A DNA stretch of 7,552 nucleotides from Candidatus Thorarchaeota archaeon (GCA_016840965.1 JAEORI010000127.1:1-7552), one strand, 5' to 3'. Positions 1-6,430 are shown, counted from the first letter of the stretch. Numbers and translations: made by a program. Notes: generated by a model not told the origin, from the letters alone.

Positions 1-44
1 TCAGCAACCATCCCCTAGGTTTGATAGAACTTGGTGATACTGAA
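1..44 (+). other. Upstream edge; possible tail of a preceding gene
   Basis: In frame 1 the first 18 bases read Ser-Ala-Thr-Ile-Pro then TAG at 16-18, so a preceding + strand gene could end here, but five codons cannot identify it. The GTPase reading frame is also open to the window edge (from position 3) with no stop, so a longer N-terminus for that gene is not excluded. A GGTGAT ribosome binding site at 33-38 argues that translation of the GTPase begins just downstream. Confidence 0.25.
33..38 (+). promoter_or_regulatory. Ribosome binding site GGTGAT that sets the GTPase start
   Basis: GGTGAT matches the GGAGGTGAT complement of the archaeal 16S 3' end. It lies 6 nt before a GTG at 45 in the GTPase frame. 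This favours GTG 45 over TTG 21, which has no comparable site. Confidence 0.6.
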
Positions 45-1820
45 GTGATTCACAATACCTTCCTTGTTCGCATTTCCACACGGCAAATAATTGCTAAAAC
101 TCAGTACTGGCCAGTCGAAGTGAAAGAAGAGGCGCTGAATGAGTTCATCTCTACAAGGGAGGAACTCAGAACAGAACATGGTCAGGTGTCTGAACTACCA
201 TTAATAATTGGTGACCACAAGTTTCTTGGCAAAGATTGGATTGAAGATTCTGTTCTTGTCTTCGTGACTGACAAGGGTGAGGATGAGGCGAGTATTTTTG
301 AAAAACTCGACGTGGCACTAAAGGCACTCAGAGCTTATTTCAAAAAGGAAGGTATTGAGGGTGCAATCAACAAATATGCTACACTAATAGAACCTTCTGT
401 CACAACTCGACTCAAGATTGCACTAGTGGGAGAAGGTGGTGTCGGAAAAACGACTACTTTGCACCTTCTACTTGGAGATACTCCGCCACTTCAATATGTA
501 CCAACAATAGCTTTGAATCTTGAAACAGTCGAGAACATACGATTCGGTAACTACTCGCTTGTTCTTTGGGATTTTGCTGGTCAGGAACGTTTTCGAACGC
601 TATGGCGATTTTATTTCCACGGAGCTGATGTCATTTTCTTAGTTTGTGATTCAACGCTGAGAAATGTGATCATTAGTAAGGACATTTTCAAGCTAATCAA
701 AAGAGATGCTCCTAAAGTTCCTGTTTTCGCAATGGCAAACAAGCAGGATAAACCAAATGCCATGAAACCTGAAGTTGTACAGAAAATACTTGGTATCCCC
801 ACTTATCCAATGGTTGCCATCGATAAGGATCGTCGAGATGAGATGTTACGAATCCTAATGACTGCGGCAGCTCAATATGTTGGAGTTGCTCTTCCTGATT
901 TACCTGCTTCGGAGCTGTTGAAATACACGGATGTGGCCACAGAGGAAGCAATAGCAAGTGTAGAGGAAGGAGTGGCTGAGGTTGAAGAAACTGCTATTGC
1001 ATACGAACAAGAAGAGGTTGAGGAAGAGGAATATGAAACAGTGGAAGTTGTCGAAGAAGTGTTCGTCGATGAAGAAGGCCATGTGATTGAGGACCTCGAT
1101 GAATATGAGATTATTGAAGAGGAAGAAGAAGAGGTACTTGGAGAAGTTGTTGAAGCAGCTGCGAAAATCCCGGAGGTCGAGACACCTACTGACAGCTTGG
1201 AGGAGTTTGAAATACCAACACCGGAATCTATTGGAGCTCAGGGTGACGTAGATATCCAAATAGAAGCTGATTTCATACCTACTCCAGAAATCACCTCAGA
1301 ACCTGAAGAAGAGGTTTCAGCTGAACCTGAACATGTGGAAAAGGTCACGGCTTCGATTGAAACTGAATTATCACCAATAGCGTCAGAACTTGAGATAGTT
1401 GATTCATCAATTGAAGACTATGTTCCAGAATTGGCTGTTGAAAAGAACACCGACGCAATTAAGATGGCAAAGGACATCATCTTTGAAGCTCTTGAAGCAG
1501 ATGACTTTGATGAACTCATAGCGACAGAAATCGACCAAGCATCGCATGAAGAATTAGACACAGCACTTCAGGCAATAGGAAGTGATGAAACAATCCCAAT
1601 TAATGATGAACCAGTAGCCGCTGGGGAGATTGATGCTGAATCTCTTGAAGAGCTAGAAACTATCTTGGGGCCGTTGGATCGTTCGGTTGGTGGAACCGGA
1701 TCTGTATCGAAGGATGTGAACCGGGAGGAAGAGGACTCAATTCTCCCACTCAACGGCGAAACCCTTGCAGAACTTGAACGATTACTTGATGCAAGTGATG
1801 ATGAAGAGAAGAAAGACTAG
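45..1820 (+). CDS. Arf-like small GTPase with N-terminal longin/roadblock-like domain and long acidic tail
   Basis: Numbering is from GTG 45 (591 aa); TTG 21 would add 8 residues. Residues 1-120 form a separate domain beginning IHNTFLVRIST, with predicted strands ending in VLVFVTD and two helices; a longin- or roadblock-like fold is my inference. The GTPase domain shows G1 GEGGVGKT (129-136), G2 Thr154, G3 WDFAGQ (175-180, catalytic Gln kept) and G4 NKQD (232-235) followed by KPNAM. NKQD-x-PNAM is an Arf-family hallmark, so Arf-like is preferred to Rab-like. From about 295 the protein is low-complexity and acidic: roughly 27 of residues 305-364 are Glu. The tail ends with repeated S/T-x-x-E-L-D/E-x-x-L motifs. 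There is no transmembrane helix and no C-terminal prenylation Cys. It should be a cytosolic GTP switch; its effector is unknown. It heads a four-gene cluster, with the next gene about 30-60 nt downstream. Confidence 0.88.
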   Translation: MIHNTFLVRISTRQIIAKTQYWPVEVKEEALNEFISTREELRTEHGQVSELPLIIGDHKFLGKDWIEDSVLVFVTDKGEDEASIFEKLDVALKALRAYFKKEGIEGAINKYATLIEPSVTTRLKIALVGEGGVGKTTTLHLLLGDTPPLQYVPTIALNLETVENIRFGNYSLVLWDFAGQERFRTLWRFYFHGADVIFLVCDSTLRNVIISKDIFKLIKRDAPKVPVFAMANKQDKPNAMKPEVVQKILGIPTYPMVAIDKDRRDEMLRILMTAAAQYVGVALPDLPASELLKYTDVATEEAIASVEEGVAEVEETAIAYEQEEVEEEEYETVEVVEEVFVDEEGHVIEDLDEYEIIEEEEEEVLGEVVEAAAKIPEVETPTDSLEEFEIPTPESIGAQGDVDIQIEADFIPTPEITSEPEEEVSAEPEHVEKVTASIETELSPIASELEIVDSSIEDYVPELAVEKNTDAIKMAKDIIFEALEADDFDELIATEIDQASHEELDTALQAIGSDETIPINDEPVAAGEIDAESLEELETILGPLDRSVGGTGSVSKDVNREEEDSILPLNGETLAELERLLDASDDEEKKD

Positions 1821-1867
1821 TTTTGACAATCGGAAAGACTGATTTGCTTGTGTGTTCAGCAACTTAT

Positions 1868-1874
1868 GGGGAAG
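1868..1874 (+). promoter_or_regulatory. Ribosome binding site candidate for the SSB gene
   Basis: GGGGAAG lies 4 nt before TTG 1879, while GTG 1852 has only a weak TGAT upstream. This favours the shorter protein, whose N-terminus (KLSDVEPNKNV) also lines up with the usual start of archaeal SSBs. Confidence 0.4.
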
Positions 1875-1878
1875 TTGC

Positions 1879-2241
1879 TTGAAATTATCTGATGTCGAAC
1901 CCAACAAGAATGTCACTGATTTAGTTGTCCGCATTGTTTCAGTGGCTCCACCTAAAATGATTAACACTAAGACAGGCAGGAAGACCCAACTCACGGAAGT
2001 ACTCGTCGCAGATAATACAGGATCCACGATTCTCTCTCTCTGGGGCTTTGGTGAGGGTTCTGATCTGTCAGCGGGAAAAGTAATCAAAATAATTGATGGT
2101 TGGGCTAAAGAATGGAGAGGGCAAATACAACTATCTCTCGGACGTTCTGGCAGTTACGAGATTCTTGTGGATGATGGAAGCGTTCCATCTATTTCAGAAC
2201 TGGGTTCATCAACAGAACTCATGAATCATGAAGACCATTAG
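1879..2241 (+). CDS. ssb: Single-OB-fold ssDNA-binding protein (Sulfolobus SSB/RPA-like)
   Basis: The product is 120 aa from TTG 1879, or 129 aa from GTG 1852. It matches the crenarchaeal SSB pattern: L-S-D-V-E-P-N near the start, then TKTGRKTQLTEVLVADNTG, ILSLWG, AGKVIKIIDGWAKEWRG and QIQLSLG. In Sulfolobus SSB the ssDNA-contacting aromatics are W56, W75 and F79. The equivalents here, in GTG-based numbering, are W64, W84 and W88, with matching spacing. The protein coats single-stranded DNA in replication, repair and perhaps transcription. The C-terminal tail is short and mildly acidic, ending NHEDH, without the Gly/Arg-rich linker of Sulfolobus. There is no zinc finger, unlike euryarchaeal RPA. 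It lies between the GTPase and the nucleotide hydrolase in the same putative operon. The family call is secure; the exact start is not. Confidence 0.85.
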   Translation: MKLSDVEPNKNVTDLVVRIVSVAPPKMINTKTGRKTQLTEVLVADNTGSTILSLWGFGEGSDLSAGKVIKIIDGWAKEWRGQIQLSLGRSGSYEILVDDGSVPSISELGSSTELMNHEDH

Positions 2242-2260
2242 GTCTGGAATCGGATTCACT

Positions 2261-2265
2261 AGAGG
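2261..2265 (+). promoter_or_regulatory. Ribosome binding site AGAGG that sets the hydrolase start
   Basis: AGAGG is followed by 7 nt and ATG 2273. The earlier in-frame ATG 2228 lies inside the SSB gene, has no such site, and would add 15 residues before the conserved first strand MVLVYLSAP. Confidence 0.6.
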
Positions 2266-2272
2266 TTTTACT

Positions 2273-2773
2273 ATGGTTCTCGTTTATCTCTCAGCTCCAA
2301 TTATCAAGAAGTCTTCAAGAAAAGATGATTTTTGCAGTCATGTTATATCTACACTGGAAGAATTAGACCTTAATGTCTTTGCACCTCAATTCCTCGGCCC
2401 CGCAGCCCCAGATGAAATCTATAGGCGTGATGTTTCCAATGTTCGACTCTGTGATTTTGTGATTGCTGAAGTTTCAAATCCTTCCTTAGGTGTAGGAATG
2501 GAGATTATGCTAGCAATCGAGCTTATGAAACCAGTATTGATGTTCTTTAACGGTGAACTTGAATCTTTATCAAAAATGGTTCGTGGTGCGGATGGGAAAG
2601 GACTCATTGAATACAGGACTCTTGATGATATTGAAAAGAAACTTCGTTCACACAACCTTGAAAATTTGATAGTACAGAAATGTCCTGTTTGTGATGCTCA
2701 AGTTGCAGAAGTACTTGAAGAAGGTTTGAAGTGCATTGGATGTGGGACTGGTGGTCATCGAGTGACGGTGTGA
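2273..2773 (+). CDS. DNPH1/Rcl-like 2'-deoxynucleoside 5'-phosphate N-glycosidase with C-terminal zinc ribbon
   Basis: The product is 166 aa from ATG 2273. It belongs to the nucleoside 2-deoxyribosyltransferase-like family and resembles the Rcl/DNPH1 branch closely. Tyr5 lies in VYLSAP, Asp53 in EIYRRDV, then CDFVIAEVSNPSLGVGMEI with Glu77, and Ser100 in LSKMVRG. The spacing from Asp53 to Glu77 is 24 residues, the same as Asp69 to Glu93 (nucleophile) in rat Rcl, and LSKMVRG corresponds to the Rcl phosphate-binding Ser motif. Rcl enzymes hydrolyse dNMPs to free base and deoxyribose 5-phosphate, clearing abnormal nucleotides. Unusual here is a C-terminal CPVC...CIGC pair (Cys137, 140, 154, 157) forming a likely zinc ribbon, not part of the catalytic core. 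It overlaps nothing from this start, sits 31 nt after the SSB stop and ends 4 nt before the permease. The substrate is inferred; a transferase role is possible. Confidence 0.85.
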   Translation: MVLVYLSAPIIKKSSRKDDFCSHVISTLEELDLNVFAPQFLGPAAPDEIYRRDVSNVRLCDFVIAEVSNPSLGVGMEIMLAIELMKPVLMFFNGELESLSKMVRGADGKGLIEYRTLDDIEKKLRSHNLENLIVQKCPVCDAQVAEVLEEGLKCIGCGTGGHRVTV

Positions 2774-2777
2774 GGTA

Positions 2778-3725
2778 ATGGCTGAATCCCTTATTGACCC
2801 ATCTAGTAGCAAGCGGCAAATCATTCCATTGCTAATTCTATCAGTCACCATGGTGTCCAGCGCAAGCATTCTCATCCTCTTTAGTTCGTCTCATGCATTT
2901 GTGAAAGTCTTTTGGAGAACAATGTATGGATCTATTTTCATGGCTGTGATTGGGGTTGTCCGAGGAGATTTCAAAACAATAAGGCAATCTATCACAAAGG
3001 AGAATTATTATTGGTTGGTGGCAATTGGAATTACATTATCTCTTCATTTTTGCACATGGTTTCAATCACTTTCTATGACAACTGTTGCTGCAAGTGTGGT
3101 CTTAGTTGACTCATCTCCTATCTTCACCGCAATTTTATCCACATTATTTCTAGGTGAAGCTCTGCGAAGAAAATCATGGGTGGGAATAGTAATTGCGCTA
3201 TTTGGTGCTGTATTTCTAGCTTGGGGGGACTTCGGAGGTAGCGGAGTACTTGCATTGAGTGGAGACCTTCTTGCTCTTTCAGGTGCAGTATTTCTCGCTC
3301 TATATTTCATCGGAGGTCGAAGATTTGCTAAAGATATGCCAATTACGGTTTACACGACAATCATCTATTTTATAGCCGCGCTTTTTACAGTACCAATATG
3401 CTTCATGTTTGATTTGAACATACTAGTGTTTGAACCCAAAGAAGTGGTAATCTTCGTTGCACTAGCAATATTCCCAACTGTACTTGGTCATTCGGTCAAT
3501 AACTATCTGTTGACAAAAGTACCCGCATATGTTGTTTCATCAGCAGTACTCGGTGAACCAATAGGCGCTGCTATTTTAGCAGCACTGATCTTCTTCCAGA
3601 TACCGGGTCCAATCACTATCATTGGTTTCGTGGTAATATTGATTGGTATTGCATTGGTGTTGGCAGATATTGCTTCTCGTGAGAGGGCGAAAACTTCAAC
3701 CCTTGATGACACCAATGGGTCTTAA
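2778..3725 (+). CDS. EamA/DMT-superfamily permease, ten transmembrane helices
   Basis: This 315-aa integral membrane protein has two tandem EamA repeats. About ten hydrophobic helices can be seen, roughly at 16-35, 41-61, 78-97, 102-124, 133-150, 158-180, 190-211, 222-238, 250-273 and 279-298. Each repeat ends with the typical pattern: SSPIFTAILSTLFLGEALRR in the first and AVLGEPIGAAILAALIF in the second. Both termini are hydrophilic and the C-terminus is charged. Family members export or exchange amino acids, metabolites or nucleotide-related compounds, and specificity cannot be read from sequence. The ATG is 4 nt after the hydrolase stop; GGTG at 2767-2770 lies 7 nt upstream and GAGGT overlaps the preceding stop, so translational coupling is likely. 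Its last 30 bp overlap the 3' end of rtcB on the other strand. Confidence 0.88.
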   Translation: MAESLIDPSSSKRQIIPLLILSVTMVSSASILILFSSSHAFVKVFWRTMYGSIFMAVIGVVRGDFKTIRQSITKENYYWLVAIGITLSLHFCTWFQSLSMTTVAASVVLVDSSPIFTAILSTLFLGEALRRKSWVGIVIALFGAVFLAWGDFGGSGVLALSGDLLALSGAVFLALYFIGGRRFAKDMPITVYTTIIYFIAALFTVPICFMFDLNILVFEPKEVVIFVALAIFPTVLGHSVNNYLLTKVPAYVVSSAVLGEPIGAAILAALIFFQIPGPITIIGFVVILIGIALVLADIASRERAKTSTLDDTNGS

Positions 3726-5141
3726 TCTCACAGCTTTTGTAGCTATACCTACCGCATCAGAAACTTTCACAACTTCATCAACGTCTTTGTATGCGCCAGG
3801 TGCTTCCTCAGCAATTACGATACCTTTGGTTGCTCTCACGATTATTCCTTCTTCTGCTAGTCCTTCTTGCACTTCTTTTCCAAAGAATCTCTTCTTTGCC
3901 TTTGCACGGCTTAGAAACCTGCCTGCACCATGTGCTGTTGAACCCCAAGTCAAATCCATCGCTTTCTGATTACCAATAAGAATGTATGATGCAGTACCCA
4001 TTGTCCCTGGGATAATAACTGGCTGCCCGATATCCCGATATTTCAATGGGATGTCAGGATGCCCAGGTGGAAAGGCACGTGTAGCACCTTTTCTATGAAC
4101 TACTACTTTGGTCTTCTTTCCATCTATGACATGTGTTTCAACTTTTCCCATATTATGAGCGACATCATAAATGAGTCCCATATCCAAGTCCTCAGGAGAG
4201 CTTCCCATTACTTGCCCGAATGTTTCTCTCGTCCAGTGTGTCATAGCTTGTCGGTTTGCAAAAGCGTAATTTGCTGCTGCACTCATTGCACCCAAATATG
4301 CCTGTCCTTCTGATGATGTCGTTGGTGCACTACATAGTTCTCGATCTGGAACATCAATATTGTACTTTCTCATTGCTTGAGTCATTATCTTGATGTATTC
4401 GGAACATACTTGATGCCCAAGACCACGAGATCCACTATGTATCATAACCATTACCTGTTTCTTTCGAGTGATACCCATAAGTCTAGCAGCTTCGTCGTCG
4501 TAGATATCATCAACGACTTGTATCTCCAGAAAGTGATTCCCTGATCCTAAAGTGCCACTCTGTTTAAGACCTCGATTCTTAGCGGAGTCTGGAACATCAG
4601 ATGGATTGGCAATTTCGAGTTTTCCATTTGCTTCCTGATGGGCTAAGTCTTCTTCCCAACCATATCCCTTCTCAATGGCCCATTTTGAACCATTTGCAAG
4701 AACTTCATCAACTCCTCTATGGTTTTTCAAGTCAATCTTTCCTTGCTTGCCAACACCAGTTGGCACTTCTTCAAAGAGTTGGTCGATTAATGTTCGAAGT
4801 TTAGGCCTTACATCACTCTCATCAAGATTTGTTCGTAGTACCCGCACGCCGCAATTAATGTCGTATCCGACACCTCCAGGTGAAATCACACCTGATTCGT
4901 AATCAGTCGCGGCTACCCCCCCAATAGGGAATCCGTAACCCTGATGCCCATCGGGTAGTACTATGCTATGCTTATAGATTCCAGGCAGGCAAGCTGCATT
5001 GGCCGCCTGTTGAAAAGTCGCATCTTGCTTCATCTTTCGTACAAGGTCATCCGAAGCAAAAATGGTCACTGGAACCTTCATACATTGCTGGGTGCTTTTT
5101 GGTATTTCGTGGATGTTCTCAGAAACTTTCTTTATATCCAA
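3696..5141 (-). CDS. rtcB: RtcB, GTP-dependent tRNA-splicing RNA ligase
   Basis: The 481-aa protein is the same length as Pyrococcus RtcB. It joins 2',3'-cyclic phosphate (or 3'-phosphate) and 5'-OH RNA ends with GTP and Mn2+, mainly in tRNA splicing and RNA repair. All expected active-site residues are visible: Asp94 and Cys97 in GYDINCGVR, Asn202 and His203 in GSGNHFLE, His235 in HSGSRGLGHQ, His329 in YDVAHNMGK, and the guanylylated His404 in STAHGAGR. The substrate loop HRKGATRAFPPGHP is also intact. The start is TTG 5141: an in-frame TGA lies 9 nt upstream, a GTGAT ribosome binding site (5147-5151, - strand) lies 5 nt away, and the N-terminus reaches the family's usual beginning. No archease gene is in the window. 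It appears monocistronic, convergent with the permease and divergent from selD. Confidence 0.97.
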   Translation of the reverse strand: MDIKKVSENIHEIPKSTQQCMKVPVTIFASDDLVRKMKQDATFQQAANAACLPGIYKHSIVLPDGHQGYGFPIGGVAATDYESGVISPGGVGYDINCGVRVLRTNLDESDVRPKLRTLIDQLFEEVPTGVGKQGKIDLKNHRGVDEVLANGSKWAIEKGYGWEEDLAHQEANGKLEIANPSDVPDSAKNRGLKQSGTLGSGNHFLEIQVVDDIYDDEAARLMGITRKKQVMVMIHSGSRGLGHQVCSEYIKIMTQAMRKYNIDVPDRELCSAPTTSSEGQAYLGAMSAAANYAFANRQAMTHWTRETFGQVMGSSPEDLDMGLIYDVAHNMGKVETHVIDGKKTKVVVHRKGATRAFPPGHPDIPLKYRDIGQPVIIPGTMGTASYILIGNQKAMDLTWGSTAHGAGRFLSRAKAKKRFFGKEVQEGLAEEGIIVRATKGIVIAEEAPGAYKDVDEVVKVSDAVGIATKAVRLRPIGVIKG

Positions 5142-5146
5142 CTCGA

Positions 5147-5151
5147 ATCAC
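5147..5151 (-). promoter_or_regulatory. Ribosome binding site GTGAT for rtcB
   Basis: On the - strand GTGAT precedes TTG 5141 by 5 nt. It supports a TTG start, since no ATG or GTG lies between the upstream in-frame stop and codon 21. Confidence 0.5.
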
Positions 5152-5183
5152 TCTCTCAGAATTATGGACCGGTTCGTTATTTT

Positions 5184-5194
5184 GGCTATAAGGC
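5184..5194. promoter_or_regulatory. Candidate shared TATA element between rtcB and selD
   Basis: GGCTATAAGGC contains a TATA-like core readable on both strands (CTATAAG on +, CTTATAG on -). On the - strand it lies about 45 nt before the rtcB start. On the + strand it would put transcription start near 5213-5217, downstream of ATG 5208, which speaks against that ATG as the selD start. A second T/A-rich candidate for selD is at 5219-5229. This is pattern-based only. Confidence 0.3.
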
Positions 5195-5250
5195 TTATGA
5201 AGTGTGAATGACCCAGAATCTTATTACTTACTTCATACAGAAGGGAGCTG

Positions 5251-5262
5251 GGCAGAACTGCC
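5251..5262. repeat. Perfect short palindrome in the selD leader
   Basis: GGCAG-AA-CTGCC is a 5-bp inverted repeat with a 2-nt centre, 18 nt before ATG 5280. Such a tight spacer suits a DNA operator better than an RNA hairpin, but the arms are short enough to arise by chance. Confidence 0.25.
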
Positions 5263-5273
5263 TTAAAGAATAC

Positions 5274-5279
5274 AGGAGG
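5274..5279 (+). promoter_or_regulatory. AGGAGG Shine-Dalgarno sequence touching the selD ATG
   Basis: A strong AGGAGG abuts ATG 5280 with no spacer, which is abnormal. The same site lies 12 nt before an in-frame GTG 5292, which could be the true start. Either choice retains the conserved RLT segment and the Sec codon. Confidence 0.4.
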
Positions 5280-6326
5280 ATGAGTCACCGAGTGCCGGAG
5301 GTACGGCTAACTGCAATGGTAACTTCTCATGGCTGAAGCTGCAAGGTCAAACAGGATGATCTCACTCGTCTTCTTCAAATAGCTAACTTACTTCCATCAG
5401 GATCGAAGACAGCTGATGAAATTGGCGAGGATGCTGTGGTCCGGGTTATCAGTGATGATGTGGCTATTGTGGAGAATGTAGACATCTTCACACCCATCCA
5501 TGATGACCCATTCATTCAGGGAGAGATTGTTGCTTGTAATGCTACCAACGATGTCTTTGCCATGGGTGTCACCAATGTCATATCGCTACAGGCATTTCTT
5601 GCTTATCCAAAAGAATTGCCTGAAGAGATTGTCGTTGGAGTCCTCAAGGGAATGAAGCATTTTATGGAACGTCATAAAGCAAAGCTTTCAGGTGGTCAAA
5701 CGATTGCGAATCCTGTTCCGGTGTTCGGTGGGATTGCACTTGGGATTGCTCACCCGAATGACATTGTCTATTCACATGGTGCAAAAGTCGGAGATGTAGT
5801 TCTCTTGACAAAACCATTGGGCATACAATCAGCAATGAGATCATATAGAGACCTCAAGGATGAGAATCGTGATGCACTCTTATCTAAATTCAGAGAGTCT
5901 GATTTGAAGCAAATGCAGGACATTGCGGTGCGATTAATGACATACAGCAACCTTGAGGTTGCTCAAGCGATGCGTAATGTCGGGGTACATGCTGCTACTG
6001 ATGTAACAGGATTCGGTCTCCTTGGACACGCTGGAAATGTGAGTTCTCTCAGTAGTGTTGATGTAGTCATTGATCAAATCCCTGTAATCCGCGGAACTCT
6101 TCAACTAGCAGAGTTCTATGGCCACAAGCTTGCAACTGGTTTTGGCGCTGAAACCGCGGGTGGGATGCTTGTATTCTTAGAACCTCGCAAAGAAGAAGCG
6201 TTTCGTGACTTCCTTGGAAAGAGGAATCTTCCCTGTTGGCCTGTTGGCAAAGTTATGAAAGCTAAAGGCACACCTTGTGCGTGTCTTGCACAAGAAGTTC
6301 AGTTTATCGAGACCGAATTCCCATGA
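5280..6326 (+). CDS. selD: Selenide, water dikinase (SelD) with in-frame UGA selenocysteine
   Basis: Read through TGA 5334-5336 as Sec, this is a 348-aa SelD, close to the 347 aa of E. coli. SelD converts selenide and ATP to selenophosphate, the selenium donor for Sec-tRNA. The N-terminus carries RLTAMVTSHG-U-SCK, where U (residue 19) falls on the catalytic Cys/Sec position and Lys22 on the essential Lys. No stop occurs between the UGA and 6324. Mg/ATP residues match E. coli numbering: Asp51 (GEDA), Asp68 (DIFTP), Asp91 (NDVFAMG); Asp241 in TDVTGFGLLGH corresponds to E. coli Asp227. The ATG 5280 start is tentative: AGGAGG directly abuts it. GTG 5292 is an alternative; ATG 5208 is less likely. 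A caller that treats UGA only as stop would begin at GTG 5436, losing 52 residues and the active site. A SECIS-like hairpin overlaps the 3' end. Expression therefore requires archaeal Sec machinery encoded elsewhere. Confidence 0.93.
5334..5336 (+). other. UGA codon recoded as selenocysteine in selD
   Basis: The codon context is CAT GGC TGA AGC TGC AAG, giving H-G-U-S-C-K. SelD proteins have Cys or Sec at exactly this place (G-C/U-x-C-K). The frame is open and conserved on both sides, and a SECIS candidate follows the gene. M. jannaschii SelD is a known selenoprotein with the same motif. Confidence 0.92.
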
Positions 6327-6365
6327 GAACAATGGGAAACCCTTTGGGAACCATGTTTGAGGATT
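6316..6365 (+). promoter_or_regulatory. SECIS element at the end of selD
   Basis: The core hairpin pairs AUGG (6332-6335) with CCAU (6351-6354) and AAC (6328-6330) with GUU (6355-6357), leaving A6331 bulged. Above is an internal loop of GAAA (6336-6339) facing AA (6349-6350), a CCC/GGG mini-stem (6340-6342 with 6346-6348) and a UUU loop. This fits the archaeal SECIS pattern (GAA facing A, then a 3-bp GC stem). Below, UGA (6324-6326) faces UGA (6358-6360) and can form tandem G-A pairs like the eukaryotic SECIS quartet; 10 nt separate AUGA from AAA. A possible basal stem pairs AAU-CC with GGAUU, with one bulged U. The SelD stop codon forms part of the quartet. Confidence 0.82.
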
Positions 6366-6380
6366 GCCGCCGCAAGCGGC
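6366..6380 (+). terminator. GC-rich hairpin after selD, possible terminator
   Basis: GCCGC (6366-6370) pairs with GCGGC (6376-6380) around CGCAA; an alternative pairing gives a GCAA tetraloop with one bulged C. It starts right after the SECIS basal stem and is followed by a pyrimidine-rich, T-rich stretch (about 6381-6413). Archaeal termination depends mainly on T-rich tracts, so termination of selD here is plausible. It could instead insulate the SECIS fold. Confidence 0.4.
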
Positions 6381-6430
6381 TGGTCTCTTATTCCATTATT
6401 TTCTGATATTCTTAATAGGTGAGTTAGCTT

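Noticed and set aside
21..44. TTG 21 as the start of the Arf-like GTPase
   Set aside because: No ribosome binding site precedes it, whereas GTG 45 has GGTGAT at 6 nt. Not excluded, since the frame is open to the window edge.
900..1259. 119-residue open frame on the - strand
   Set aside because: It is antisense to the Glu-rich tail. The GAA/GAG-rich strand reads as Phe/Leu-rich on the other side, a compositional shadow without a ribosome binding site or family pattern.
3643..3969. 108-residue + strand open frame over the rtcB 3' end
   Set aside because: It overlaps two strong genes and its Ser/Thr/Pro-rich product looks like the complement of rtcB.
5208..5279. ATG 5208 as the selD start
   Set aside because: It is in frame but adds 24 residues without family resemblance, lacks a ribosome binding site, and lies before the transcription start predicted from the TATA candidate.
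5334..5336. TGA as a true stop or frameshift making selD a pseudogene
   Set aside because: Conserved SelD sequence continues in the same frame on both sides, the codon sits on the known Cys/Sec position, and a SECIS-like hairpin follows the gene.
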